Shown one piece after another: positions 45,126 to 54,081 of a stretch of 64,000 bases of DNA. The notes under the pieces are model-generated. The model was not told the DNA's origin, did not search any database, and saw only the letters and a list, made by a program, of their open reading frames with translations. Source of the DNA: Streptomyces virginiae. Lineage in GTDB: Bacteria; Actinomycetota; Actinomycetes; Streptomycetales; Streptomycetaceae. The DNA lies in contig NZ_JOAK01000002.1 in NCBI RefSeq assembly GCF_000720455.1, forward strand, positions 310,001 through 374,000, given 5' to 3'. Position numbers and translations under genes: made by a program. Within the stretch, counting starts at the first letter, position 1, and each line of letters begins with the position of its first letter.

Positions 45126-45165
45126 GCTAGACAGTCGCTTGTCGCATGGAAGGGCCGTGTCTAGC
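45126..45165. promoter_or_regulatory. symmetric divergent promoter with 8-bp inverted repeat
   Basis: GCTAGACA (45126-45133) and TGTCTAGC (45158-45165) form a perfect inverted repeat with a 24-base spacer. Each arm reads TGTCTA toward its own gene, directly before the LysR start and about 9 bases before the dehydrogenase ATG, so the arms may be the two -10 boxes of overlapping promoters. Confidence 0.55.
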
Positions 45166-45174
45166 GTCGTGGGC

Positions 45175-45975
45175 ATGGACACAGCGCAGAAGATCGCATT
45201 CCTCGGGCTCGGCGGCATGGGGGCTCCGATGGCCCGTCACCTGCTCTCCCGCGGCCACGGGCTGACGGTGTGGAACCGGACGCCGGAGAAGGCCCGGCCA
45301 CTGGCGCGGGCCGGCGCGACGGTCGCCGCCTCGCCCGACGGAGCCGTCCGCGACGCGGACCTCGTCATCACCATGCTGGCCGATCCGGCGGCCCTGCGGG
45401 CCGTCGCGGAGGGCGTGCTGCCCGCGCTGCGGCCCGGCGTCCACTGGATCGACACCTCGACGGTCGGGCCGGACGCGGTACGGGAGCTCGCCGGGCGGCT
45501 GCCGGCGGGGGTGACGCTGACCGACGCGCCGGTGATGGGGAGCGTCGACCGGGCGGCCACGGGGGAGTTGTGGGTGCTGGCCGGCGGCGACCCGCTGCCC
45601 GGCCCGGTCCGGCGGGTCCTGGACGCCCTCGGCGAGGTCACGGTGTGCGGCCCGGCGGGATCCGGTGCGGCGCTGAAACTGGTGCTGATCGCCGCGGCGG
45701 TCGGCGGGGTGGCCCTGACGACCGAGGCGCTGAGGCTGGGCGGGGTCCTGGGCCTGCCGGAGGAGCTGGTCCGCGCACAGCTGGCCCGCGGGCCGCTGGC
45801 GGGCGCGGTGGCACGTGCGTACGCCGACGCCTCGCACTTCCCGCTCTCCCTGGCCGCGAAGGACGTGGCCCTGGCCACCGCCCGCGCGCCGCTGCCGGTC
45901 CTGGAGTCGGTCCACGCCGCGCTGACGTCCCGTCCGGACCTGGCCGACCGGGACCTCTCGGCCCTCCGCGGCTGA
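45175..45975 (+). CDS. 3-hydroxyisobutyrate dehydrogenase-like oxidoreductase
   Basis: A 266-residue NAD(P)-dependent enzyme. The cofactor motif is Gly-Leu-Gly-Gly-Met-Gly with Val-Trp-Asn-Arg-Thr after the second strand. The catalytic Lys is present in Gly-Ser-Gly-Ala-Ala-Leu-Lys, but the conserved Asn four residues later is replaced by Ile. Its N-terminal half resembles the imine-reductase-like protein encoded at 38650. The substrate could be a beta-hydroxyacid or a related compound. It is divergent from LysR and probably under its control. Confidence 0.87.
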   Translation: MDTAQKIAFLGLGGMGAPMARHLLSRGHGLTVWNRTPEKARPLARAGATVAASPDGAVRDADLVITMLADPAALRAVAEGVLPALRPGVHWIDTSTVGPDAVRELAGRLPAGVTLTDAPVMGSVDRAATGELWVLAGGDPLPGPVRRVLDALGEVTVCGPAGSGAALKLVLIAAAVGGVALTTEALRLGGVLGLPEELVRAQLARGPLAGAVARAYADASHFPLSLAAKDVALATARAPLPVLESVHAALTSRPDLADRDLSALRG

Positions 45976-46039
45976 CCCGGCCGGCCCGGCGGTCCGGGAC
46001 TTCGCCCGTGGTGAGGATCAACCTGCATAAAATGCCTGT

Positions 46040-46363
46040 GTGATCTTCATTGTGGTGAAATTCCCCGTCAAGCCCGAATACGTCGACGCGTGGCCCGACA
46101 AGGTCGCGCCCTTCACCCGCGCCACCCGCGCCGAACCCGGGAACCTCTGGTTCGAGTGGTCGCGCAGCCTGGAGGAGCCGGACACCTACGTCCTGGTCGA
46201 GGCCTTCCAGGACGACGCCGCCGAGGCGCACGTCACCTCGGAGCACTTCCGCGCCGCGCTGGAGACCATGCGGCCGATGGTGACCCGTACGCCCGAGATC
46301 GTCAGCACCACCATCGAGGGCGCGAACGGCTGGAGCCGGATGGGCGAGCTCCAGATCGACTAG
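46040..46363 (+). CDS. antibiotic biosynthesis monooxygenase (ABM) domain protein
   Basis: A 107-residue single-domain protein of the ferredoxin-like ABM/YgiN family: cofactor-free quinol monooxygenases or related enzymes. The fold starts with Met-Ile-Phe-Ile-Val-Val-Lys-Phe, and Pro-Gly-Asn-Leu-Trp-Phe-Glu-Trp marks the second strand. A His-Val-Thr-Ser-Glu-His-Phe motif is typical. The GTG at 46040 follows a CATAAAAT sequence that could be a -10, suggesting a leaderless transcript. The stop codon is in a CTAG shared with a possible relic of a miniature element. Confidence 0.85.
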   Translation: MIFIVVKFPVKPEYVDAWPDKVAPFTRATRAEPGNLWFEWSRSLEEPDTYVLVEAFQDDAAEAHVTSEHFRAALETMRPMVTRTPEIVSTTIEGANGWSRMGELQID

Positions 46364-46386
46364 GGCTGTCCGCCGGACACTCCTAG
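46360..46386. mobile_element. possible remnant of a CTAG-flanked miniature element
   Basis: Nineteen bases (46364-46382) containing GTCCGCCGGAC lie between CTAG at 46360-46363 and CTAG at 46383-46386. The ends resemble the tips of the 2.3-kb element fused head to head. As there, each CTAG supplies the stop of one of two convergent genes. The match is short, so the origin is tentative; it could simply be a terminator. Confidence 0.4.
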
Positions 46387-46967
46387 GGGCTGTCCGGCCC
46401 TCGCAGCAGGGTCAGGAAGGCCCGGAAGGCGGCGGGCATGTCCACGGACTCGGGGGCCAGCAGCCACTGGTACTGGAGCCCGTCCATGACCGCCGTCAGC
46501 AGCGGGGCCGCCTGCTCCGGGGTGAGTCCCGAGGGCAGGCGGTCGCCGAACTCGGCGCGCAGCACCGCCGCCATCTCCGCGCGGACCTGCGCGTAGCGCT
46601 CGGTGAAGAACTCCCGGGCCGGATGCCCGTCGGTGACGCTTTCGCCCAGCAGCGCCGAGAAGGTCTGCACGATGCCCGGGCGCATGGCGTTGTACTCCAC
46701 CAGCGAGGCCAGCAGGTCCAGGCGCCAGGTGTCCGCCGCGGCGCGCGAACCGCCGCCCGTGTCCCACCGGTCGCGTTCCTCCAGCACCGCGACGAGCAGC
46801 GCCTCCTTGGTCGGGAAGTAGTGCAGCAGCCCCTGCTGGGTCAGGCCCACGCGCTCGGCGACCGTGCCCAGGGAGGCGCCCCGGTAGCCGCGCTCCGCGA
46901 TCACCTCGACGGCCGCGCGGACGATCTCCCCGCGGCGTTCCTCGCTCCTCGCCCTGGCCATCGCCAT
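46383..46967 (-). CDS. TetR/AcrR family transcriptional regulator
   Basis: A 194-residue regulator. The N-terminal helix-turn-helix covers about residues 10-55, with Ala-Glu-Arg-Val-Gly-Leu-Thr-Gln-Gln-Gly-Leu-Leu-His-Tyr-Phe-Pro-Thr-Lys. The C-terminal ligand domain includes a Trp-Asp-Thr-Gly-Gly-Gly stretch. I chose the ATG at 46967 because AAGGGG lies five bases upstream; the longer frame begins in the promoter. It is divergent from the GH3 glycosidase gene, which it probably represses, as is common for beta-glucosidases in actinomycetes. Confidence 0.9.
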   Translation of the reverse strand: MAMARARSEERRGEIVRAAVEVIAERGYRGASLGTVAERVGLTQQGLLHYFPTKEALLVAVLEERDRWDTGGGSRAAADTWRLDLLASLVEYNAMRPGIVQTFSALLGESVTDGHPAREFFTERYAQVRAEMAAVLRAEFGDRLPSGLTPEQAAPLLTAVMDGLQYQWLLAPESVDMPAAFRAFLTLLRGPDSP

Positions 46968-47138
46968 GGCACCCCTTCCGTCCACTCCCGTCCGCAGGAC
47001 CGTAGGAGGACCGTACGGCATTCGAATATCACGAACAAATAACAAACCCTACCGTTCAACAGGCAACGGGTTCACGATGGGGGCACCGCACCGCGCCGCA
47101 CCGCGCAACCGCACCGCTCTCAACGAGGAGGCTCGGCC
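46968..47138. promoter_or_regulatory. divergent TetR/GH3 promoter region
   Basis: A 171-base region with an AT-rich core (about 47018-47050). It includes TTCGAATATCACGAA, a TTCG/CGAA inverted repeat at 47021-47035 that is a candidate TetR half-site pair. Confidence 0.4.
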
Positions 47139-49616
47139 GTGACCGATGCCGATCAGGTCCGCGACCAGATTCGGGACGACGCCGTGGAGGCGGCGCTCGG
47201 CAAGCTCGATCTCGACACCAAGACCCTTCTCCTGGCGGGCCGGGACATGTGGTCGCTGCCCGCGATACCCGCCATCGGGCTGCAGTCCCTGGTCATGTCC
47301 GACGGCCCCATCGGGGTCCGCGGCGTGCGCTGGACCGCCGACGACCCGTCCGTCGCCCTGCCCTCCCCGACCTCGCTCGCCGCCACCTGGGACCCCGGGC
47401 TCGCCCGCCGCGCCGGCCGGCTGCTCGCCCAGGAGGCCCGCCGCAAGGGCGTCCACGTCCTGCTCGCGCCCACCGTCAACCTGCACCGTTCCCCGCTCGG
47501 CGGCCGGCACTTCGAGTGCTACTCCGAGGACCCGCACCTCACCGGGGCCATCGGCAGCGGCTACGTCAACGGCGTCCAGGACGGCGGCGTCGGCACCACG
47601 GTCAAGCACTTCGTCGGCAACGACGCCGAGACCGACCGGTTCACCGTCGACAGCGTCATCGCCCCCCGCCCGCTGCGCGAGCTATACCTGGCGCCCTTCG
47701 AGGCCATCGTCGAGGGCGCCCGCCCGTGGGGCGTCATGACCGCCTACAACCGGGTCAACGGCATCACGATGACCGAGCACCGGTACCTCGTGAACGAGGT
47801 CCTGCGCGGGGAGTGGGGCTTCGACGGCGCCAACGTCTCCGACTGGATGGCCGCCCGCTCCACCACCGGCGACATCCTGGGCGGCATGGACGTGGCCATG
47901 CCCGGCCCGACCACCGTCTACGGACCCGCCCTCGCCGAGGCCGTGCGCGCCGGGGAGGTCCCCGAGTCCGCCGTCGACGACGCCGTGCGCAACGTCCTGC
48001 GCCTCGCCGCCCGCGTCGGGGCCCTGGAGGGCGCGCCCGCCGTCGTCGAGACCGCCCCGGCCCCCGTCGAGGGCCGGGCGCTGGCCCGTGAGCTCGCCGC
48101 CCGCGGTTTCGTCCTGGTCCGCAACGAGGACGGCGCCCTGCCGCTGGACGCCTCCGCCGGCCGCACCGTCGCCCTCCTCGGGGCAGCCGCGCGCGACGCC
48201 CGGGTGCTCGGCGGCGGCAGCGCCACCGTCTTCCCCGAACGGGTCGTCTCCCCGCTCGACGGCCTCACCGCGGCCCTCCCGGAGGGGGCTCTGACCTACG
48301 CGGTCGGCGCCGACCCCTCCGAGGAACTCACCCCCGCCGACAAGGGCTTCGAACTCGTCGCCGTGTGCCGCGACGCCTCGGGGGCCGTCCTCGGCGAGGG
48401 CGGCCTGCCCACCGGCCAGGTCCAGTGGATCGGCGACGACCTGCCCTCGGGCACCACCTACGAGACGATGGCGAGCATCGAGGTCCGCGGTACGTTCGTG
48501 CCGCGCGAGAGCGGCGAGCACGCCTTCGGCACCCGCGGACTCGGTGCCTTCGCCCTCGCCGTCGGCGGGCGGCTGCTGTGGAGCGGCGTCCAGGAGATGG
48601 GCGACGAGGCCGACCCCTTCGAGGCCTTCTTCGGGGCGCCCAGCGAGCGCGCCCGCGTCACCCTCGCCGAGGGCGAGCCCGTCGAGGTGTCGCTGACCTT
48701 CCAGGTCCCCGACATGAGCGCGCTGCCGCTCAGGGCGGTCATGTTCTCGCTGCTCCACCTCGGCCCGCGGCGCGACCCCGACGAGCTGATCGCCGAGGCG
48801 GTCGCGGCCGCCCGCGCCGCCGACACCGCCGTCGTGGTCGTCGCCACCACCGAGCGCGTGGAGTCCGAGGGCTTCGACCGGAGCGACCTCGCCCTCCCGG
48901 GCCGCCAGGACGACCTGGTGCGGGCCGTCGCCGCCGTCAACCCGAACACCGTGGTCGTCGTCAACGCCGGCTCCCCGGTGGAGCTCCCGTGGCGCGAGGA
49001 CGTCGCCGCCGTCCTGCTGACCTGGTTCCCCGGGCAGGAGGGCGGGGCCGCGCTGGCCGACGTACTCCTCGGGGAGGCGGAGCCGGGGGGCCGACTGCCC
49101 ACCACCTGGCCCGCGCGGTTGGAGGACGCGCCCGTCACCGAGGTCGTCCCCACGGACGGCCGCCTGGAGTACGGCGAGGGCCTCTTCATCGGCTACCGGG
49201 CCTACGAGCGGCGGGGCGTCACCCCCGCCTACCCCTTCGGGCACGGCCTCGGCTACACCGACTGGGCGTACGAGTCCCTGGAGGCCACCGCCGACGCCGT
49301 ACGGGTCCGCGTCACCAACACCGGCACCCGGCCGGGCCGCGAGGTCGTCCAGGTCTACCTGGCACCCGTCGCCACTACGTCCGACGGCGCGCGGAGCACG
49401 ACCGTGGAGCGCCCGGCGAGCTGGCTGGCGGGCTTCGCCGGCGTCGCAGCGGGCCCCGGCGAGAGCGTCGAGACCGAGATCCCGCTGGCCGCCCGGGCCT
49501 TCGAGATCTGGGACGAGGAGACCGGCGGCTGGCGCCGGATCGGCGGCGCCTACGAGGTGCGCGCGAGCCACGCGCACGGCGACACCCGGCTGACCGCGAC
49601 GCTCGACATCGCGTGA
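47139..49616 (+). CDS. glycoside hydrolase family 3 beta-glucosidase with PA14 insert
   Basis: An 825-residue cytosolic glycosidase. The GH3 N-terminal barrel carries Met-Ser-Asp-Gly-Pro-Ile-Gly-Val-Arg and Val-Lys-His-Phe. The nucleophile is Asp235 in Asn-Val-Ser-Asp-Trp. A second alpha/beta domain begins near residue 320 and is interrupted by a PA14-type beta-barrel insert at about 400-520, which can cap the active site and narrow specificity. A fibronectin III-like domain ends the protein. No signal peptide is present, so it should act on imported oligosaccharides or glycosides. The GTG at 47139 follows GAGGAG. No sugar ABC transporter is adjacent. Confidence 0.93.
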   Translation: MTDADQVRDQIRDDAVEAALGKLDLDTKTLLLAGRDMWSLPAIPAIGLQSLVMSDGPIGVRGVRWTADDPSVALPSPTSLAATWDPGLARRAGRLLAQEARRKGVHVLLAPTVNLHRSPLGGRHFECYSEDPHLTGAIGSGYVNGVQDGGVGTTVKHFVGNDAETDRFTVDSVIAPRPLRELYLAPFEAIVEGARPWGVMTAYNRVNGITMTEHRYLVNEVLRGEWGFDGANVSDWMAARSTTGDILGGMDVAMPGPTTVYGPALAEAVRAGEVPESAVDDAVRNVLRLAARVGALEGAPAVVETAPAPVEGRALARELAARGFVLVRNEDGALPLDASAGRTVALLGAAARDARVLGGGSATVFPERVVSPLDGLTAALPEGALTYAVGADPSEELTPADKGFELVAVCRDASGAVLGEGGLPTGQVQWIGDDLPSGTTYETMASIEVRGTFVPRESGEHAFGTRGLGAFALAVGGRLLWSGVQEMGDEADPFEAFFGAPSERARVTLAEGEPVEVSLTFQVPDMSALPLRAVMFSLLHLGPRRDPDELIAEAVAAARAADTAVVVVATTERVESEGFDRSDLALPGRQDDLVRAVAAVNPNTVVVVNAGSPVELPWREDVAAVLLTWFPGQEGGAALADVLLGEAEPGGRLPTTWPARLEDAPVTEVVPTDGRLEYGEGLFIGYRAYERRGVTPAYPFGHGLGYTDWAYESLEATADAVRVRVTNTGTRPGREVVQVYLAPVATTSDGARSTTVERPASWLAGFAGVAAGPGESVETEIPLAARAFEIWDEETGGWRRIGGAYEVRASHAHGDTRLTATLDIA

Positions 49617-49652
49617 CACGCCGTATGGCCGGAAATCACCCCTGAGAACCGG

Positions 49653-49688
49653 TCCGGGGGCGGGCCCTGACACCTGCCCCCGGACCCT
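49653..49688. terminator. bidirectional terminator between GH3 and esterase genes
   Basis: A perfect 11-bp stem (49653-49663 with 49678-49688) with a 14-base loop, centred between the convergent stops at 49616 and 49704. Confidence 0.75.
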
Positions 49689-49703
49689 CCGCTCACGCGG
49701 ACG

Positions 49704-50600
49704 TCAACGCGGCGGCTCGGCCGCCGTCACCTGGCGGTGCGCCAGTTCCGCCAGCCTCGCCTGGCCGTCCTTGCCCGGGTGGAACCAGTCCCAGCGGCTC
49801 AACTGCTCCGCCGCGAAGGGGTACTGGAACACCGCGCCGCCGTCGTAGCGGCACAGCGCGTCCTTCCCGCAGACCTCGCGCAGCACCTCGTTGTACTCGA
49901 CCACCCGCGCCCGCACCTGCTCGCGCCGGGCCGTGGCCCCCGTGGCCAGCGACAGCGGATCGGCGAGCATCGACTGGCAGATGCCCAGCTTCCACACCTG
50001 GCGCACCATCGGGAGGTCCTTGCCCTGCTCCCACAGCCGTTGCAGGTCCGGCACGCTGGAGACGTACACCTGGGAGGCCGGGGACGCGGCCCGCAACTGC
50101 GCGAGGGCCTGCTCGAAGCCGGACCGGAAGTCCGCCACCGGGGTCATCGACGAAGCGGTGGGGCGGCAGGCGTCGTTCGAGCCCACCATCACCGTGACCA
50201 GGTCGGGCTTGTGCGCGGCGGCGGCCGTCAGCTGGGCCGGCAGGTCCGCCATCCGCGAGCCCGTCACCGCGTAGTTCCAGCTGCGCTCGGGCACCGCGGC
50301 CTCCCCCAGCAGCCGGCTGGCGAGGGAGCGGACGGCGGGGTCGTTGCCGGTGGCCCAGGAGACCTCGGGGCAGTCGGCGAGGACCGAACAGGCGTCGAAA
50401 CCACGCGTGATGGAGTCACCGGCGGCCGCGACCGAGGTGGGCGCCGTGTTCCACCGGGGCCCCGACTGCGCACCGCGCTCGCCGCGGTCGGGCGACCCGC
50501 CCGACTGACACCCGCTCAGGGCCCCTGCCAGCAGTGCGACCGCCGCTCCCGCGCCCGCGAGAGTACGGCGCGCGCGGCGTCCGGCGGCGGTGGTGCGCAT
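49704..50600 (-). CDS. SGNH/GDSL hydrolase, probable lipoprotein
   Basis: A 298-residue exported esterase. The signal peptide has twin Arg pairs (Arg8-Arg9, Arg11-Arg12) and ends in a lipobox Ala-Leu-Ser-Gly-Cys31, so the mature protein is probably lipid-anchored. The catalytic Ser63 is in Gly-Asp-Ser-Ile-Thr-Arg-Gly. The Gly-Ser-Asn-Asp block and the final Asp-Trp-Phe-His-Pro complete the SGNH set. Several cysteines may form disulfides. It could act on lipids or on acetylated polysaccharide. Confidence 0.88.
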   Translation of the reverse strand: MRTTAAGRRARRTLAGAGAAVALLAGALSGCQSGGSPDRGERGAQSGPRWNTAPTSVAAAGDSITRGFDACSVLADCPEVSWATGNDPAVRSLASRLLGEAAVPERSWNYAVTGSRMADLPAQLTAAAAHKPDLVTVMVGSNDACRPTASSMTPVADFRSGFEQALAQLRAASPASQVYVSSVPDLQRLWEQGKDLPMVRQVWKLGICQSMLADPLSLATGATARREQVRARVVEYNEVLREVCGKDALCRYDGGAVFQYPFAAEQLSRWDWFHPGKDGQARLAELAHRQVTAAEPPR

Positions 50601-50849
50601 GGGAAGGACCCCTCCTTGCGACCCCCACGTCGATCGGGGGGTCCTGCTGAGTGAAAGCTCTGTGTTTACCGGCTTCGGAGCGACCGTACGTCACACCATG
50701 ACCCCTGGCGCACGGTAGCTTTTTCCCGTGGCGTTTCGGCCGCAGGTCCCGTAGCGCAATGTCAAATAATTTCCGTTACATTACATCACGTCACAAACTG
50801 TCCGTTTTCTGGAGTTTATTCCCGACCTCGTCCACCACTGGAGGTCCCG
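50601..50849. promoter_or_regulatory. divergent AT-rich promoter region
   Basis: A 249-base region between the esterase gene and the DUF3145 gene. The stretch 50755-50825 is strikingly AT-rich for this genome (TTATT, TTACATTACATCACG) and probably carries the DUF3145 promoter. I recognise no defined operator. Confidence 0.45.
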
Positions 50850-51344
50850 GTGACGACACGTGGAGTTCTGTACGTGCATTCCGCACCGCGCGCGCTCTGC
50901 CCGCACGTGGAATGGGCCGTAGCGGGCGTGCTCGGGGTGCGGGTGAACCTCGACTGGATCCGGCAGCCCGCCTCCCCGGGCACCTGGAGAGCCGAGTTCT
51001 CCTGGCAGGCCGAAGCGGGCACCGCCTCGAAACTCGCCTCCGCGCTGCGCGGCTGGCACCTGCTGCGCTTCGAGGTGACCGCGGAGCCCTGTCCGACCGC
51101 CGAGGGCGAGCGCTACAGCTCCACGCCGGAGCTCGGCATCTTCCACGCCGTCACCGGCATGCACGGCGACATCCTGATCCCGGAGGACCGGCTGCGCGCC
51201 GCCCTGGCCCGGTCGGCGCGCGGCGAGACCGAGCTGGAGGCGGAGATCTCCAAACTGCTCGGCAAACCCTGGGACGACGAACTGGAGCCCTTCCGCCACG
51301 CGGGCGAGGGCGCGCCCGTCCGCTGGCTCCACCAGGTGGTCTGA
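50850..51344 (+). CDS. DUF3145 protein
   Basis: A 164-residue cytosolic protein of the actinobacterial DUF3145 family, function unknown. It begins Met-Thr-Thr-Arg-Gly-Val-Leu-Tyr-Val-His-Ser-Ala-Pro and contains a long conserved Glu-Leu-Gly-Ile-Phe-His-Ala stretch. It is convergent with the fab operon; from memory, this neighbourhood is conserved in Streptomyces. GGAGG lies eight bases before the GTG at 50850. Confidence 0.87.
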   Translation: MTTRGVLYVHSAPRALCPHVEWAVAGVLGVRVNLDWIRQPASPGTWRAEFSWQAEAGTASKLASALRGWHLLRFEVTAEPCPTAEGERYSSTPELGIFHAVTGMHGDILIPEDRLRAALARSARGETELEAEISKLLGKPWDDELEPFRHAGEGAPVRWLHQVV

Positions 51345-51362
51345 CCCCCGCCCGACAACGCA

Positions 51363-51396
51363 GAAGGCCCACCCGGAATCACCCGGGTGGGCCTTC
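51363..51396. terminator. bidirectional terminator between DUF3145 and fabF
   Basis: A perfect 14-bp stem (51363-51376 with 51383-51396) with a 6-base loop between the convergent stops; it would terminate the whole fab operon. Confidence 0.85.
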
Positions 51397-51408
51397 GTGC
51401 GTCGCGCG

Positions 51409-52674
51409 TCAGACGGTCCGGAACGCCAGGGTGACGTTGTGGCCGCCGAAGCCGAAGGAGTTGTTGATCGCGGAGATCGGGCCGTCGGCCGGCAGCTTGC
51501 GCGGCTCGCCCACGACGATGTCCGCGTCGATGTCGTCGTCGAGCGCGTCGACGTTGATCGTCGGCGGGGCCAGCCGGTGGTACAGCGCCAGCACGGTGGC
51601 GACCGTCTCGATACCGCCCGCGCCACCCAGCAGGTGACCGGTCATCGACTTGGTCGCGGAGATCGCGATGTGGTCGAGGTCGTCGCCCAGGACCTTGCGC
51701 AGGGCCTTGATCTCGGCCGTGTCACCCTGCGGGGTGGACGTGGCGTGCGCGTTGACGTGGACCAGCTCGGCCGGGTCGAGACCCGTGTTGTCGAGCAGGT
51801 TCTGCACCGCGGCCGCGACACCGCGGCCGGTCGGCTCGGGCTGCGCGATGTGGTGGCTGTCCGCGGACAGGCCCTGGCCCAGCACCTCGCAGTAGACCCG
51901 GGCTCCGCGCTTGGCGGCGTGCTCGGCGGACTCCAGGATGACGACGCCCGCGCCCTCGCCCAGGACGAAGCCGTCACGGGCCTTGTCGTAGGGACGGGAG
52001 GCCGTCTGCGGGCTCTCGTTGTTCTTGGACATCGCCATCATGTTGGCGAAGGCGGCGATCGGCAGCGGGTGGATCGCGGCCTCGGTGCCGCCCGCGACGA
52101 CCACGTCGGCGCGGCCGGTGCGGATCATCTCGACGGCGTAGCCGATGGCCTCGGCGCCGGACGCGCAGGCGCTGACCGGAGTGTGCACGCCCGCCTGGGC
52201 GTTGACCTCCAGGCCGACGTTGGCCGACGGGCCGTTCGGCATGAGCATGGGGACGGTGTGCGGGGAGACCCGGCGCACACCCTTTTCCTTCAGTACGTCG
52301 TACTGGTCGAGCAGTGTGGTGACACCACCGATGCCGGAGGCGATCACGGTGCCGAGCCGGTCGGGAGCGACGGACTCGTCCTCGCCGGCCGGGGCGGTGT
52401 AGCCGGCGTCGGCCCACGCCTCGCGGGCCGCGATGACGGCGAACTGCGCCGAGCGGTCCAGCTTGCGGGCCAGCGGCCGGGGCAGGACCTCACTCGGGTC
52501 CACGGCGACAGGGGCGGCGATGCGTACCGGGAGTTCGGCGAAGCGCTCGCCCTCCAGGGGCTTGACGCCGGAACGGCCGGCGAGCAGACCTTCCCAGGTC
52601 GAAGCGCTGTCGCCACCCAGCGGAGTGGTTGCGCCGATACCGGTGACGACCACGGTGCGATTGGTCGGGCTCAC
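51409..52674 (-). CDS. fabF: beta-ketoacyl-ACP synthase II
   Basis: A 421-residue condensing enzyme that elongates acyl-ACP with malonyl-ACP. The catalytic Cys170 lies in Val-Ser-Ala-Cys-Ala-Ser-Gly. The two histidines are in Asn-Ala-His-Ala-Thr-Ser-Thr and Ser-Met-Thr-Gly-His-Leu-Leu-Gly. An Asn-Asn-Ser-Phe-Gly-Phe-Gly-Gly-His-Asn end is typical. I chose the GTG at 52674, with GGAGA upstream, over a longer open frame. It is the last gene of the fabD-fabH-acpP-fabF operon. Confidence 0.96.
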   Translation of the reverse strand: MSPTNRTVVVTGIGATTPLGGDSASTWEGLLAGRSGVKPLEGERFAELPVRIAAPVAVDPSEVLPRPLARKLDRSAQFAVIAAREAWADAGYTAPAGEDESVAPDRLGTVIASGIGGVTTLLDQYDVLKEKGVRRVSPHTVPMLMPNGPSANVGLEVNAQAGVHTPVSACASGAEAIGYAVEMIRTGRADVVVAGGTEAAIHPLPIAAFANMMAMSKNNESPQTASRPYDKARDGFVLGEGAGVVILESAEHAAKRGARVYCEVLGQGLSADSHHIAQPEPTGRGVAAAVQNLLDNTGLDPAELVHVNAHATSTPQGDTAEIKALRKVLGDDLDHIAISATKSMTGHLLGGAGGIETVATVLALYHRLAPPTINVDALDDDIDADIVVGEPRKLPADGPISAINNSFGFGGHNVTLAFRTV

Positions 52675-52753
52675 AGGAATTCTTTCTCCACGTCTCAGGG
52701 GGTGCTGAATTGTCACGGCGCCACCGCCGGGTGGCGACAAACGCTCGTCAGGC

Positions 52754-53002
52754 TCAGGCCTGGTGCTTCAGGATGTAGTCCGCGGCGTCGCCGACCGTCT
52801 TGAGGTTCTTGACGTCCTCGTCCGGGATCTTGACGTCGAAGCGCTCTTCGGCGGCGACGACGACCTCGACCATGGACAGGGAGTCGACGTCCAGGTCGTC
52901 GGTGAAGGACTTGTCGATCTCGACGTCCTCGACCGGGATGCCCGCGATCTCGTTGACGATCTCGGCGAGGCCCTCGACGATCTCCTGCTGCGTGGCGGCC
53001 AT
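52754..53002 (-). CDS. acpP: acyl carrier protein
   Basis: An 82-residue acidic protein that carries the growing fatty acyl chain on 4'-phosphopantetheine. The attachment site is Ser41 in Asp-Val-Asp-Ser-Leu-Ser-Met. Its place between fabH and fabF marks it as the primary-metabolism ACP and not a polyketide one. AAGGAG lies six to seven bases before the ATG. Confidence 0.97.
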   Translation of the reverse strand: MAATQQEIVEGLAEIVNEIAGIPVEDVEIDKSFTDDLDVDSLSMVEVVVAAEERFDVKIPDEDVKNLKTVGDAADYILKHQA

Positions 53003-53057
53003 GTGGCGCTCCTTCTCTGGGTAACTGGGTAGAAAGACCGGGATGTGGATCCCGGCC

Positions 53058-54062
<1,005 letters not shown>

Positions 54063-54081
54063 GCTGTGTGGGCTCCTTCTC

